Shown one piece after another: positions 55,483-64,000 of a stretch of DNA of 64,000 nucleotides (position 1 is the first letter of the stretch; the number at the start of each line of letters is the position of its first letter). The notes under the pieces were generated by a model, which made no database searches, was not told the DNA's origin, and was given only the letters and a program-made list of their open reading frames with translations. The position numbers and the translations under genes were made by a program. The stretch is from Kiloniella spongiae (GTDB lineage Bacteria > Pseudomonadota > Alphaproteobacteria > Kiloniellales > Kiloniellaceae): the NCBI RefSeq assembly GCF_001026905.1, contig NZ_LAQL01000008.1:62001-126000 (forward strand), in the 5' to 3' direction.

Positions 55483-58170
55483 ATGAATATTGTCGTTGTT
55501 GAATCACCGGCGAAAGCCAAAACAATCAACAAATATCTGGGCGAAGATTATCATGTCCTCGCCAGCTACGGGCATGTGCGTGACCTTCCCCCAAAGGATG
55601 GTTCAGTCGCCCCCGACGAAGATTTTGCGATGTCATGGCAAGTGGATAGCGGATCTGAAAAACGTCTGAAAGATATTATTACAGCCCTCAAAGATGCTGA
55701 TCAACTGATCCTCGCAACCGACCCCGACAGAGAGGGAGAAGCCATTTCCTGGCATCTGGCTGAAGAGCTTGAAAGAAGGAAAAAGCTCAAGGGTAAAAAA
55801 GTTTCCAGGGTTGTTTTTAACGAAGTGACCAAGACAGCGATCCAGCAAGCGTTCTCTGAACCCAGAGAACTGAACATGGAACTCGTAGAAGCTTATCTCG
55901 CCCGTCGTGCGCTTGATTATCTTTTCGGCTTCACCCTGTCACCAGTGCTGTGGCGCAAACTTCCGGGAAGTCGTTCAGCTGGACGCGTTCAATCTGTTGC
56001 TCTTCGTCTGATTTGTGATCGGGAATCCGAGATTGAAATCTTCAAACCACAGGAATATTGGACTGTTGATGCCAAGCTCTCGACTGCAGATGGACAGAAA
56101 TACGGCGCGCGCCTAACACAACTGAGAGGCAAGAAACTCGACAAGTTCGATCTTGCCAACGCAGCCGCCGCACAGGACGCGGTTCATCTGTTGGAAGATG
56201 CTACCAGCTTTACCATTAATTCGGTCGAGAAGAAGCAATCTCGCCGGAATCCGCAACCGCCTTTCACGACCTCTACCCTTCAACAGGAAGCGTCTCGTAA
56301 GCTCGGTTTCGGGGCTTCACGGACAATGCGTATTGCCCAGAAACTCTACGAAGGCGTTGATCTTGGGGGCGAGACTGTTGGTCTGATCACCTATATGCGT
56401 ACTGATGGTGTCAGTCTTTCTGCCGAAGCCATTGCTTCTGGCCGTGACCTCATTGCCAAGCAATATGGCAAAGACTATCTACCCGCAAACCCCCGCGTCT
56501 ATAAAAGTAAAGCCAAGAATGCTCAGGAAGCTCACGAAGCGATCCGCCCGACCAATCTTGAACTGTTACCACGCGATGTAATATCTCATCTTGATGACGA
56601 AGGACGTAAACTCTACGAACTAATCTGGAATAGAACCGTTGCCAGTCAAATGGAAAGCGCCATTCTGGATCAGGTTGCTGTGGACATCGACGTTGCCCAG
56701 GGTCAGGCTGTTCTTCGTGCCAACGGTTCTGTTTTAAGGTTTGATGGCTTCTTGAAGCTATACAAAGAAGACAAAGACGACGAAAAAGAGGGTCAGGATG
56801 ATGATCGCCGTCTACCAAAGCTGACAGAAGGCGACGTTGCCAACCGCGAAGAAATTGAAAAAGAGCAACACTTCACCCAACCTCCACCGCGTTATTCAGA
56901 AGCTAGCCTTGTAAAGAAAATGGAAGAACTGGGCATCGGACGTCCATCAACCTACGCTTCTATCATACAGGTTCTACAAGATCGCGATTATGTTGTTCTG
57001 GAAAAGAAACGATTCAAGCCTGAAGATCGTGGACGTATTGTTGTTACCTTCTTGCGGAACTTTTTCTCCAAATACGTCGAATTTAACTTTACAGCGGATC
57101 TCGAGACCCAACTTGATGACATCTCAGCAGGTTCGATTGATTGGAAAAAGGTTCTCAGAGGTTTCTGGGATGCCTTCCATACCGCTGTTGATGAAACCAA
57201 AGGCCTGACGATTACAGAAGTTATCGAAGCTCTGGACGAAGACCTTAGTGATCACTTCTTCCCGACTCCTGAAGATCCGGACAAGAAACACCCAAGAGAG
57301 TGTCCAACCTGTGACGACGGACGCTTGGGGATCAAGCTTGGAAAAACGGGGGGCTTTATTGGTTGCTCTAACTACCCCGACTGCCGCTATACGCGTCAGC
57401 TTTCTTTGCCAGACGGTGAAGGTGGAGAAAATGATCTCAGCCAACCAAAAGAGCTCGGTGTCGATCCGGCAACAGAGCTTGCCGTAACACTCCGCAAAGG
57501 GCCTTATGGTGTTTACGTTCAATTGGGCGAAGCGGTTGAGAAAACCAAACCTAAACGTGTTTCCATTCCCAAGGGAACACCAATCAGCGATGTAACTTTC
57601 GAGCTTGCTCAAGGGTTGCTATCTCTGCCGCGTGATATCGGCCCTCACCCAGATGATGGTGCGATGATTATCGCAGGCATCGGACGTTTTGGCCCCTACG
57701 TGAAGCATGGATCGACCTTTAAATCGCTGACCAAAGATGATGATGTTCTGATTGTCGGCCTGAACAGAGCTGTTGCCCTGATTGCAGAAGCTCCAAAGCG
57801 AGGTCCAGCTGCTGCCCTTAGAACAATCGGAGCACACCCAGAGGACAGTGTTGATATTACAGTTCACTCCGGCAGATATGGCCCCTATGTAAAATGGAAC
57901 AAAGTGAACGCTTCTTTGCCTAAAGATAAAGAAGTTGACACCATTACATTGGAAGAAGCTGTAGCGCTTTTAACAAAGCAGCTAGAGAAGAAGGGTACGA
58001 AGAAAAAAGCGCCCGCTAAAAAGAAAGCTCCAGCGAAAAAAGCCGCGGCTAAGAAGACCACCGCCAAGAAAACAGCAGCAAAGAAACCTGCCACGAAACC
58101 TGCTACGAAAAAAACTGCGGCAAAAAAGGCACCAGCCAAGAAAACGACAAAACCCAAAACTGAAGAATAG
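55483..58170 (+). CDS. topA: DNA topoisomerase I with lysine-rich tail
   Basis: 895 residues. Toprim domain (VVESPAKAKTI and ATDPDREGEAISWH), the central torus with catalytic Tyr304 in LITYMRTDG, one four-Cys zinc finger near residues 607-633 (CPTCDDG, CSNYPDC), then repeats of the topoisomerase C-terminal type (KKGPYGVYV-like LRKGPYGVYVQLGE, GRFGPYVKHG, GRYGPYVKWN). The last 55 residues are a Lys/Ala/Thr repeat tail resembling histone H1. It relaxes negative supercoils. Confidence 0.97.
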   Translation: MNIVVVESPAKAKTINKYLGEDYHVLASYGHVRDLPPKDGSVAPDEDFAMSWQVDSGSEKRLKDIITALKDADQLILATDPDREGEAISWHLAEELERRKKLKGKKVSRVVFNEVTKTAIQQAFSEPRELNMELVEAYLARRALDYLFGFTLSPVLWRKLPGSRSAGRVQSVALRLICDRESEIEIFKPQEYWTVDAKLSTADGQKYGARLTQLRGKKLDKFDLANAAAAQDAVHLLEDATSFTINSVEKKQSRRNPQPPFTTSTLQQEASRKLGFGASRTMRIAQKLYEGVDLGGETVGLITYMRTDGVSLSAEAIASGRDLIAKQYGKDYLPANPRVYKSKAKNAQEAHEAIRPTNLELLPRDVISHLDDEGRKLYELIWNRTVASQMESAILDQVAVDIDVAQGQAVLRANGSVLRFDGFLKLYKEDKDDEKEGQDDDRRLPKLTEGDVANREEIEKEQHFTQPPPRYSEASLVKKMEELGIGRPSTYASIIQVLQDRDYVVLEKKRFKPEDRGRIVVTFLRNFFSKYVEFNFTADLETQLDDISAGSIDWKKVLRGFWDAFHTAVDETKGLTITEVIEALDEDLSDHFFPTPEDPDKKHPRECPTCDDGRLGIKLGKTGGFIGCSNYPDCRYTRQLSLPDGEGGENDLSQPKELGVDPATELAVTLRKGPYGVYVQLGEAVEKTKPKRVSIPKGTPISDVTFELAQGLLSLPRDIGPHPDDGAMIIAGIGRFGPYVKHGSTFKSLTKDDDVLIVGLNRAVALIAEAPKRGPAAALRTIGAHPEDSVDITVHSGRYGPYVKWNKVNASLPKDKEVDTITLEEAVALLTKQLEKKGTKKKAPAKKKAPAKKAAAKKTTAKKTAAKKPATKPATKKTAAKKAPAKKTTKPKTEE

Positions 58171-58186
58171 CTGTTAGGAAAAGGGC

Positions 58187-60457
58187 GTGACCTCTGATCG
58201 AAAATCCCCGCCCTTTCCCACAAAGGAAGCGGTTTTAGACTTTATTGAACAATCTCCAACTGCGGTTGGAAAGCGTGAGATTGCCCGCGCTTTTAATTTG
58301 CGTGGCAACGACAAGATCCCCTTGAAACAACTTTTGAAAGAGCTCAAGGACGAAGGTCATTTTGGACGTGGCCCCAAACAACGTAAGAACAATATCGACG
58401 GCCGTCTTCCCCCTGTTCAGGTTATCGAGCTGACACGGATAGACAGCGACGGAGAACTCATCGCTGTTCCCGCCGCATGGGAAGAAGATCACCCTGCACC
58501 GATGATTTACGTTTTGCCCGATCGTAAAAGTAAATTCGATCTGGTCGTTGGGGATCGTGTTCTCGCCAAACTCAAAAGGCTTGATAATAAAAGCTATCAG
58601 GGTATTCCCATCCGAAAACTTGAAGCTGCCGCCCTTAAAATACTGGGTATCTATCAGATTACTGAAGAAGGCGGCTTTGTTCGTCCCGTCGATAAAAAGG
58701 CAAAGAAGGATTTCATTCTGAATCCCGACTATGCCAAGTCTGCAAAACACGGAGAACTTGTTCTCTGTGAAATTCGCAAGGGACGATCCCGTAAAGGTCT
58801 TAAAGAAGTAAAGGTTGTCGACGTTCTTGGCGATATTGACAGTTCGCGTGCACTCAGCCTGGTCGCAATCCACGAACGTAATATCCCGAACCAATTTCCC
58901 GAAGAAGCTTTGGAAGAAGCAGCCGCAGCAAAACAAACCACCTTGGGGAAAAGAACAGATCTACGCGATCTGGCTCTCGTAACTATTGATGGGGCCGATG
59001 CTCGCGATTTTGATGATGCCGTCTGGGCAGAACCCGATCCCGATAATGAAGGTGGCTGGCATATTATTGTGGCCATTGCAGATGTTGCCCATTATGTCAG
59101 AGCAGGAAGTCCATTAGACGATGAAGCTCAAACGCGTGGTAATTCAACTTACTTCGCAGACCGAGTTGTCCCAATGCTTCCCGAAGCACTTTCCAATGGA
59201 TGGTGCTCACTAAAACCCAACGAAGATCGCCCGTCAATGGCGGTTCATATGTGGATTGACGCAGAGGGTGAACTCAGAAAACATAAGTTTGTTCGGGCAT
59301 TAATTCGCTCTCAAGCGCGCCTAACCTACGAAGAAGTACAAGAAGCACTTAACGGATATCCAAGCGATAAAACAGCTGACTTGCTTGATCCAGTGTTAAA
59401 GCCGCTAAAAGGCGCTTATGACACTATGCTCAAAGCCCGCCATAAACGGGGAACTCTTGAGCTTGAAATACCTGAATTCCAAGTGGTTATGGACGAATCC
59501 GGCGAAGTCACAGATATCGTCAAAAGACAGAGACTCGACAGTCATAAACTTATTGAAGAGTTTATGATTACCGCCAATGTTGCTGCCGCGATAGAACTAG
59601 AAAGCAAGCAGCTTCCATGCATGTATCGGGTTCACGAAGCCCCCGATCCTGTTAAGATAGAAGGCCTGGCCGACAGCTTACACGGCATGGGGATCAAGTT
59701 TGCCAAGGGGCAAGTCATCCGCCCGAAAGTCCTTACACAGGTTTTGGAACGTGCCTCGGACTTACCAGAATCCAAGTTGATTAACGAGCTTATTCTCAGA
59801 GCACAAAGTCAGGCCAGATACGACGCAACCAACCTTGGTCACTTTGGCTTGGCTCTGACAAGATATGCGCACTTTACATCGCCGATACGACGTTATTCCG
59901 ATCTCATGGTTCATCGCGCCCTCATCAAAGGCCTCAACCTTGGCAATGACGGACTAACAAGCGCGGAGACAACAAAATTCAATGATATCGCAGAGCATAT
60001 CTCGGCAACAGAGCGACGCTCAGCAGCTGCGGAACGTGATACCGTCAACCGTTTCACTGCTTCATTCTTCTCCAGGAAGATAGGAACGATCTATCCCGGA
60101 AAGATCAATGGAGTACACCGTGCCGGGCTCTTTATCACACTGGATGAAACTGGCGCGGATGGGCTGGTTCCCATGTCCTACCTACCCGATGATTATTACC
60201 TTCACGATGAAAAAAACCATAGCCTAACTGGGCGCCGTTGGGGGCGCGTGTTTAATCTTGGTGATAGCGTTATGGTCCGAATCTTTGAATCCAATCCTAT
60301 AACCGGTGGCATTGCACTCCGCATTGTCGAAGGCGACGACAACAATGAAGAAACTCGTGCGAAGCCTAAGAGACAGAACAAAGATCATCACCGGGGGCGC
60401 AAAAGAAATAAGATCGGTACTTCCTCTCGCAGATCTCCAAAAGGAAAAAACCGTTAA
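58187..60457 (+). CDS. rnr: Ribonuclease R
   Basis: 756 residues from GTG 58187. N-terminal winged helix (residues 10-65), cold-shock domains, the RNB catalytic centre with GADARDFDDAVWAE near residue 270 (metal-binding Asp residues), the later FTSPIRRYSDLMVHR, an S1 domain (YPGKINGVHRAGLFITL) and a basic tail. It degrades structured RNA 3' to 5'. Starts 16 bp after topA. Confidence 0.97.
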   Translation: MTSDRKSPPFPTKEAVLDFIEQSPTAVGKREIARAFNLRGNDKIPLKQLLKELKDEGHFGRGPKQRKNNIDGRLPPVQVIELTRIDSDGELIAVPAAWEEDHPAPMIYVLPDRKSKFDLVVGDRVLAKLKRLDNKSYQGIPIRKLEAAALKILGIYQITEEGGFVRPVDKKAKKDFILNPDYAKSAKHGELVLCEIRKGRSRKGLKEVKVVDVLGDIDSSRALSLVAIHERNIPNQFPEEALEEAAAAKQTTLGKRTDLRDLALVTIDGADARDFDDAVWAEPDPDNEGGWHIIVAIADVAHYVRAGSPLDDEAQTRGNSTYFADRVVPMLPEALSNGWCSLKPNEDRPSMAVHMWIDAEGELRKHKFVRALIRSQARLTYEEVQEALNGYPSDKTADLLDPVLKPLKGAYDTMLKARHKRGTLELEIPEFQVVMDESGEVTDIVKRQRLDSHKLIEEFMITANVAAAIELESKQLPCMYRVHEAPDPVKIEGLADSLHGMGIKFAKGQVIRPKVLTQVLERASDLPESKLINELILRAQSQARYDATNLGHFGLALTRYAHFTSPIRRYSDLMVHRALIKGLNLGNDGLTSAETTKFNDIAEHISATERRSAAAERDTVNRFTASFFSRKIGTIYPGKINGVHRAGLFITLDETGADGLVPMSYLPDDYYLHDEKNHSLTGRRWGRVFNLGDSVMVRIFESNPITGGIALRIVEGDDNNEETRAKPKRQNKDHHRGRKRNKIGTSSRRSPKGKNR

Positions 60458-60610
60458 TAAGCAACAGGGAAACTAAATCAAAAAGTTTAAATACTGACCT
60501 TATCTTTTGATATAGTTAGAAAATATGCTGTTAAAATTGTATTTGAGTAGTAAACTCAGCAAAATTGAACAGTAAATTCGTACAGTAAATTTTCATGGGA
60601 GACAGGGTAG

Positions 60611-62203
60611 ATGCCCTTTAACTCAAGATTGCATCTGCACTATCTCTGCTCCAAAGCCATTCGCAGGTTTTGGGCGCTTTGCCTTATTACCATTATAACC
60701 GGTTGTAATGCGCCTTATCCAATTCAAGAAACTGAGTTCCAGCCTAAAAATTCTTCGCGCCTTTTTGCCGAAGGCTTTAGTCACGTAACCGACTTCTATA
60801 TCGAAGAAATTGACGTATCCCGTCTGGCGCTTGCCGGAATGGATAATCTGACGACGCTGGACCCTGAGTTCGAAGTCATTGATGCCGGCAATTCGGTTAC
60901 CGTTAACTACGAAGGACAGCCGATCTCTCGACACAGCTATCCCTCGACGCTGGATAACAGAGCATGGGCTCTCTTGACCTCCAGAGTTATATCAGAAGCC
61001 CGTGGTGTTTCCTCACCTTTTAGAGACGCGAGTATTGATCAAATACACCAAGCTGTCTTTGATGGTATTCTGGGTGAACTAGATCGGTTTTCGCGATACT
61101 CAAGACCAGATCAGGCAAAGAGTAACAGGGACAGTCGTAACGGCTTTGGTGGTCTAGGCATCCGCTATATAAAAGACCCAAAGGGTGCTCATATCATATC
61201 GGTAATGGAAAACACACCAGCTGAAAGTGTTGGATTACAAGCTGGCGATATTATCGTACGAGTTGGTACAACTGATATCAGTAGCTTTTCAGAATCTGCA
61301 ATAACCAAGCTCCTGAAAGGTCCCCAGAACTCAAAAGTCAGAATTACAATTCTTCGTAATCCTAAAGCGCCCGAAAACATCGTTTTTGAAATCACGCGTA
61401 AAAAGATCGTAGTCCAGACCGTAAACTATTCTGCGGCTGGTAATATCGCGTATCTACAAGTTTCCGGCTTCAACCGATCTACGACTTCAACGATGCGGAA
61501 AAAGGTGCGAAAAGCCCAGAAGGAAATTGGTAAGAATATCAAAGGCTATATAATTGACCTCAGAAATAATGGCGGTGGTCTGTTAAAAGAGGCGGTTAAC
61601 ACTGCTGATCTCTTTATATCCAGCGGAGCAATAATCTCTACCAGAGGCCGACATCCTGACAGCCACCAATACAGCGCAGCTCATAGTCAGGATATTGCCA
61701 AGGGTCTCCCAATTATTGTTTTGATTAACTCCTATTCCGCCTCTTCATCCGAAATCCTTGCAGCAGGATTACAGGATTCCGGACGCGCGATAATTGTTGG
61801 CAGTAACTCTTTTGGCAAAGGCACTGTACAAAAAGTATTCCAACTACCAAATAGAGCTGAAATAGCCGTTACATGGGCTCGATTTCATGCCCCTTCCGGA
61901 TATGCTATTCATAAAAGAGGCATTATCCCTGATGTCTGCACAACATCTGACGGCACAAAGACCCTTGCTGACATCGTCGCACTTCTGAGGTCAGGTGTCT
62001 TGCCTATATCAAGCGAAATAAGAGCCTCTTCACCAGCTTTAGACGATGATATCGCCCTTGAGAATATCAAAGCCACATGCCCTCAAAGTGCAGAACCATC
62101 TGAGCTTGAAAAAGAAATCGCCGAGGCGTTGCTGGCATCACCTGATTTATTTGACCTCGCCCGGGGGCAGCGTGCACCAACAACATCAGAACTAATCAAC
62201 TGA
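60611..62203 (+). CDS. S41-family protease lipoprotein with PDZ domain
   Basis: 530 residues. A signal with a lipobox at ITGC suggests an outer- or inner-membrane lipoprotein. An N-terminal helical region is followed by a PDZ domain (about residues 175-255, GFGGLGIRYIKDPKGAHI) and the C-terminal-processing peptidase core with catalytic Ser in YSASSSEIL and Lys in SFGKGTVQK. Relative of CtpA/Prc, the tail-specific proteases that trim peptidoglycan hydrolases and others. Target unknown. Confidence 0.93.
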   Translation: MPFNSRLHLHYLCSKAIRRFWALCLITIITGCNAPYPIQETEFQPKNSSRLFAEGFSHVTDFYIEEIDVSRLALAGMDNLTTLDPEFEVIDAGNSVTVNYEGQPISRHSYPSTLDNRAWALLTSRVISEARGVSSPFRDASIDQIHQAVFDGILGELDRFSRYSRPDQAKSNRDSRNGFGGLGIRYIKDPKGAHIISVMENTPAESVGLQAGDIIVRVGTTDISSFSESAITKLLKGPQNSKVRITILRNPKAPENIVFEITRKKIVVQTVNYSAAGNIAYLQVSGFNRSTTSTMRKKVRKAQKEIGKNIKGYIIDLRNNGGGLLKEAVNTADLFISSGAIISTRGRHPDSHQYSAAHSQDIAKGLPIIVLINSYSASSSEILAAGLQDSGRAIIVGSNSFGKGTVQKVFQLPNRAEIAVTWARFHAPSGYAIHKRGIIPDVCTTSDGTKTLADIVALLRSGVLPISSEIRASSPALDDDIALENIKATCPQSAEPSELEKEIAEALLASPDLFDLARGQRAPTTSELIN

Positions 62204-62348
62204 TAGAATATCTTCAATTTTCTCATATTTTTGATTAACTTTAGCATAGATTAGAAAATATCAGATCAGGGCTTGACTTAAGAGCTTAAAAGGTTATGTT
62301 TCGCCCCTGTTATATTTGTAATTTTTTAAGCGCGATGAGGATTTCGCT

Positions 62349-62516
62349 ATGGCTAAGCCGGCTACTCAACTAATTCGCATGGTAAGCACCGCGGACACTG
62401 GCTACTTTTATGTAGCAAAGAAAAACCCGCGCACGCTTACAGAAAAACTCGAGCTACGCAAATACGATCCTGTTGCGCGCAAGCACGTTGTTTTCAAAGA
62501 AGCGAAAATGAAATAA
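62349..62516 (+). CDS. rpmG: 50S ribosomal protein L33
   Basis: 55 residues, AGGA before ATG 62349. Reads [20 protein letters not shown], then [18 protein letters not shown] and ends KEAKMK. This is the Cys-free L33 type found without the zinc ribbon, consistent with proteobacteria. A strong terminator follows. Confidence 0.96.
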   Translation: MAKPATQLIRMVSTADTGYFYVAKKNPRTLTEKLELRKYDPVARKHVVFKEAKMK

Positions 62517-62535
62517 GCTTTTTAAAAGCTTAAAG

Positions 62536-62562
62536 AAAAAGGCCGCTTGATGCGGCCTTTTT
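62536..62562 (+). terminator. Terminator after rpmG
   Basis: AAAAAGGCCGC (62536-62546) pairs with GCGGCCTTTTT (62552-62562) with a 5-base loop, ending in a T6 run. It also serves as a bidirectional stop for pleD. Confidence 0.95.
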
Positions 62563-62640
62563 TGTGTCTAATTTTCAACAATGGCTAATACCCAAACTAT
62601 TATTACACAGCCCTAGCTATTACTGAAAATAGGCTTGAGA

Positions 62641-64000
62641 TTAAATCGTAAGGCTCTGATCTGAATTACTTTGGCTGGAATGCTCGATACATACACAGTT
62701 ACGGCCCATAGACTTGGCGTCGTATAAAGCCGTATCAGCACGCGCCAAAAGACTATCAGCCACCTCCATCGGATCTGAAGTCGTTGCAACACCAACAGAT
62801 ATTGTGATGGTTAACGCTTCTGGGGACCCCGGAACTTCAATTGGTTTGTCACCGACTCGCGCTCTAAGACGCTCTGCAACAGTAAAAGCCTGTTCTGATG
62901 ATGCACTTGGCATAATAACAACGAACTCTTCCCCACCGTAGCGCGCAAGCATATCAAAATCGCGAACAGCATCAGTAACCCGCTTGGCTAAAATCTTTAA
63001 GACCTCATCTCCACTGGCATGGCCATATGTATCATTTACCAGTTTAAAGTGGTCAATATCAAACATAAGCGCAGATACAGGCTTAGCCGTTTCTGCAATC
63101 TCCATAATCGCACGGTCTAAATGCGCATTCATATAACGACGATTGTAAACCCCAGTCAGCGGATCTGTGTATGCCAAAGCAACGCTTTTCTTCAGCATAT
63201 CAGTTAGGCGATCATGATAACGACGGCGCTTTATTTGGGTCTTACATCGTGCGCGCAATTCATTTGGATCTATCGGCTTAACCAGATAATCCGTTACGCC
63301 AATATCCAGCCCCTTAGCTAGTTGAGAAAGATTTTCTTCCTCCAGTACCAAAAGAATTGGAACATGCCTCGTTTCATCATGCGCTCTCAATTGAGAGCAA
63401 AGTCTCAAACCGTCCTCACCACCAAGATCAAGCGCAACAATGAAGAGGTCATATGACTTCTCTTGCCCCAGCTCGATAACTTCACGTGGATCTCGGGAAT
63501 GATCTACATTATGCTCCAACTCAGTCAGGAAATTAATAATTTTACTGGCTGTTAAGTCGTTGGTTTCCGCCAAGAGTATATTTGCATTAGAAATGGCGGC
63601 TTCATCATCAGACTCACCAGTACCAATAGAATCAAAGCGCGAAGAAGCTTCTTGACGGACTCTTAATTCATCAGTCATCATCTTGAGACGAACAAGAGAT
63701 CTCACACGCGCAAAAAGAGCGACATCATTAAGCGGTTTGGTAAGGAAATCATCTGCTCCAACTTCAAGCCCGCGAACCCGATCACTTACTTCACTCAATG
63801 CTGTGACCATAACAACTGGAATATGGCGCATCTTAGAATTATTTTTCAAACGACTACAAACTTCGTACCCGTCCATACCTGGCATCATCACATCCAACAG
63901 GATGATATCCGGCATTTCCTTAGCTGCAATTTCTAGGGCAGATTGTCCGTCTGAAGCAGTTATCACCTCGAAATACTCTGCCATCAGCTTCGCTTCTAAA
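62641..64000 (-). CDS. pleD: PleD-type response regulator diguanylate cyclase, 5' end cut
   Basis: Open frame of 452 codons, continuing past the window edge: the codons before the internal Met at 63984 read L-E-A-K-L, as in PleD, so the true start lies outside. Two receiver domains: the first with phospho-acceptor Asp in DIILLDVMMPGMDG, the second with LFIVALDLGGEDG, where the acceptor Asp seems replaced or shifted. The GGDEF domain carries GGEEF and an RxxD inhibitory I-site (RDFD) five residues before it. Makes cyclic di-GMP. Confidence 0.95.
   Translation of the reverse strand, partial: LEAKLMAEYFEVITASDGQSALEIAAKEMPDIILLDVMMPGMDGYEVCSRLKNNSKMRHIPVVMVTALSEVSDRVRGLEVGADDFLTKPLNDVALFARVRSLVRLKMMTDELRVRQEASSRFDSIGTGESDDEAAISNANILLAETNDLTASKIINFLTELEHNVDHSRDPREVIELGQEKSYDLFIVALDLGGEDGLRLCSQLRAHDETRHVPILLVLEEENLSQLAKGLDIGVTDYLVKPIDPNELRARCKTQIKRRRYHDRLTDMLKKSVALAYTDPLTGVYNRRYMNAHLDRAIMEIAETAKPVSALMFDIDHFKLVNDTYGHASGDEVLKILAKRVTDAVRDFDMLARYGGEEFVVIMPSASSEQAFTVAERLRARVGDKPIEVPGSPEALTITISVGVATTSDPMEVADSLLARADTALYDAKSMGRNCVCIEHSSQSNSDQSLTI

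Overview
The window is one contiguous piece of an alphaproteobacterial chromosome, AT-leaning and densely coded. The best guess is a marine Rhodospirillales/Kiloniellales-type organism. The guess rests on conserved gene order: murA-DUF2948-hisG-hisD-UPF0262-phosphatase, maf-rng-yacG-tRNA, and pyrB-pyrC-plsY-dprA-topA-rnr-S41-rpmG-pleD. It also rests on short-form HisG, GatCAB and PleD with two receiver domains. Species cannot be named from the sequence alone. I see no insertion sequence, integrase, CRISPR array, phage gene or rRNA.

Region 1 (1-17143) is dominated by 2-aminoethylphosphonate (AEP) use. A leftward operon phnW-phnA-phnY (AEP to phosphonoacetaldehyde to phosphonoacetate to acetate plus phosphate) is divergent from a LysR regulator with a clear dyad between them. 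About 5 kb away lies a leftward AEP ABC importer (phnS, phnT and a double-length phnU), with a Na/phosphate cotransporter-family gene just upstream on the same strand. Between them sit an orphan periplasmic binding protein, a chorismate mutase, norE-norF-like genes, a YchJ-like protein, a TerB-like protein and an NTF2-fold protein. A LOG-family protein and a small secreted protein follow the cotransporter.

Region 2 (17144-31509) holds small lineage-specific genes (including an RHH plus PAS protein), a TolC-family outer-membrane channel, tRNA-Phe, and the housekeeping run yacG-rng-maf / phosphatase-UPF0262-hisD-hisG-DUF2948-murA / dcd, then tRNA-Thr and two tiny basic proteins. The gene infA, usually between the phosphatase and maf, is absent; an orphan binding-protein gene in the opposite orientation sits there.

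Region 3 (31510-42200) is accessory: PAS-like proteins, an unrecognised 229-residue protein overlapping one of them tail to tail, a frameshifted esterase, a DMT exporter divergent from an HxlR regulator with two palindromes between, a lipoprotein, a GNAT, an M20 hydrolase, a trans-sulfuration PLP enzyme, an HlyU-like protein and a frameshifted small lipoprotein.

Region 4 (42201-64000) is mostly core: gatC-gatA-gatB, a YbaN-like protein, NnrU, ruvX, a duplicated pair of tiny PLDc_N-like membrane proteins each preceded by the same 18-bp palindrome, a lineage-specific coiled-coil membrane protein, a CoA-transferase carrying a C10 tract, pyrB and a pyrC with a damaged metal motif, plsY, dprA, topA, rnr, an S41 protease lipoprotein, rpmG, and pleD (cut by the window end).

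The most promising unexplained items are the twin PLDc_N genes with their shared palindrome, the phosphonate import/catabolism/phosphate-transport neighbourhood, the displaced infA, and the two single-base homopolymer frameshifts.
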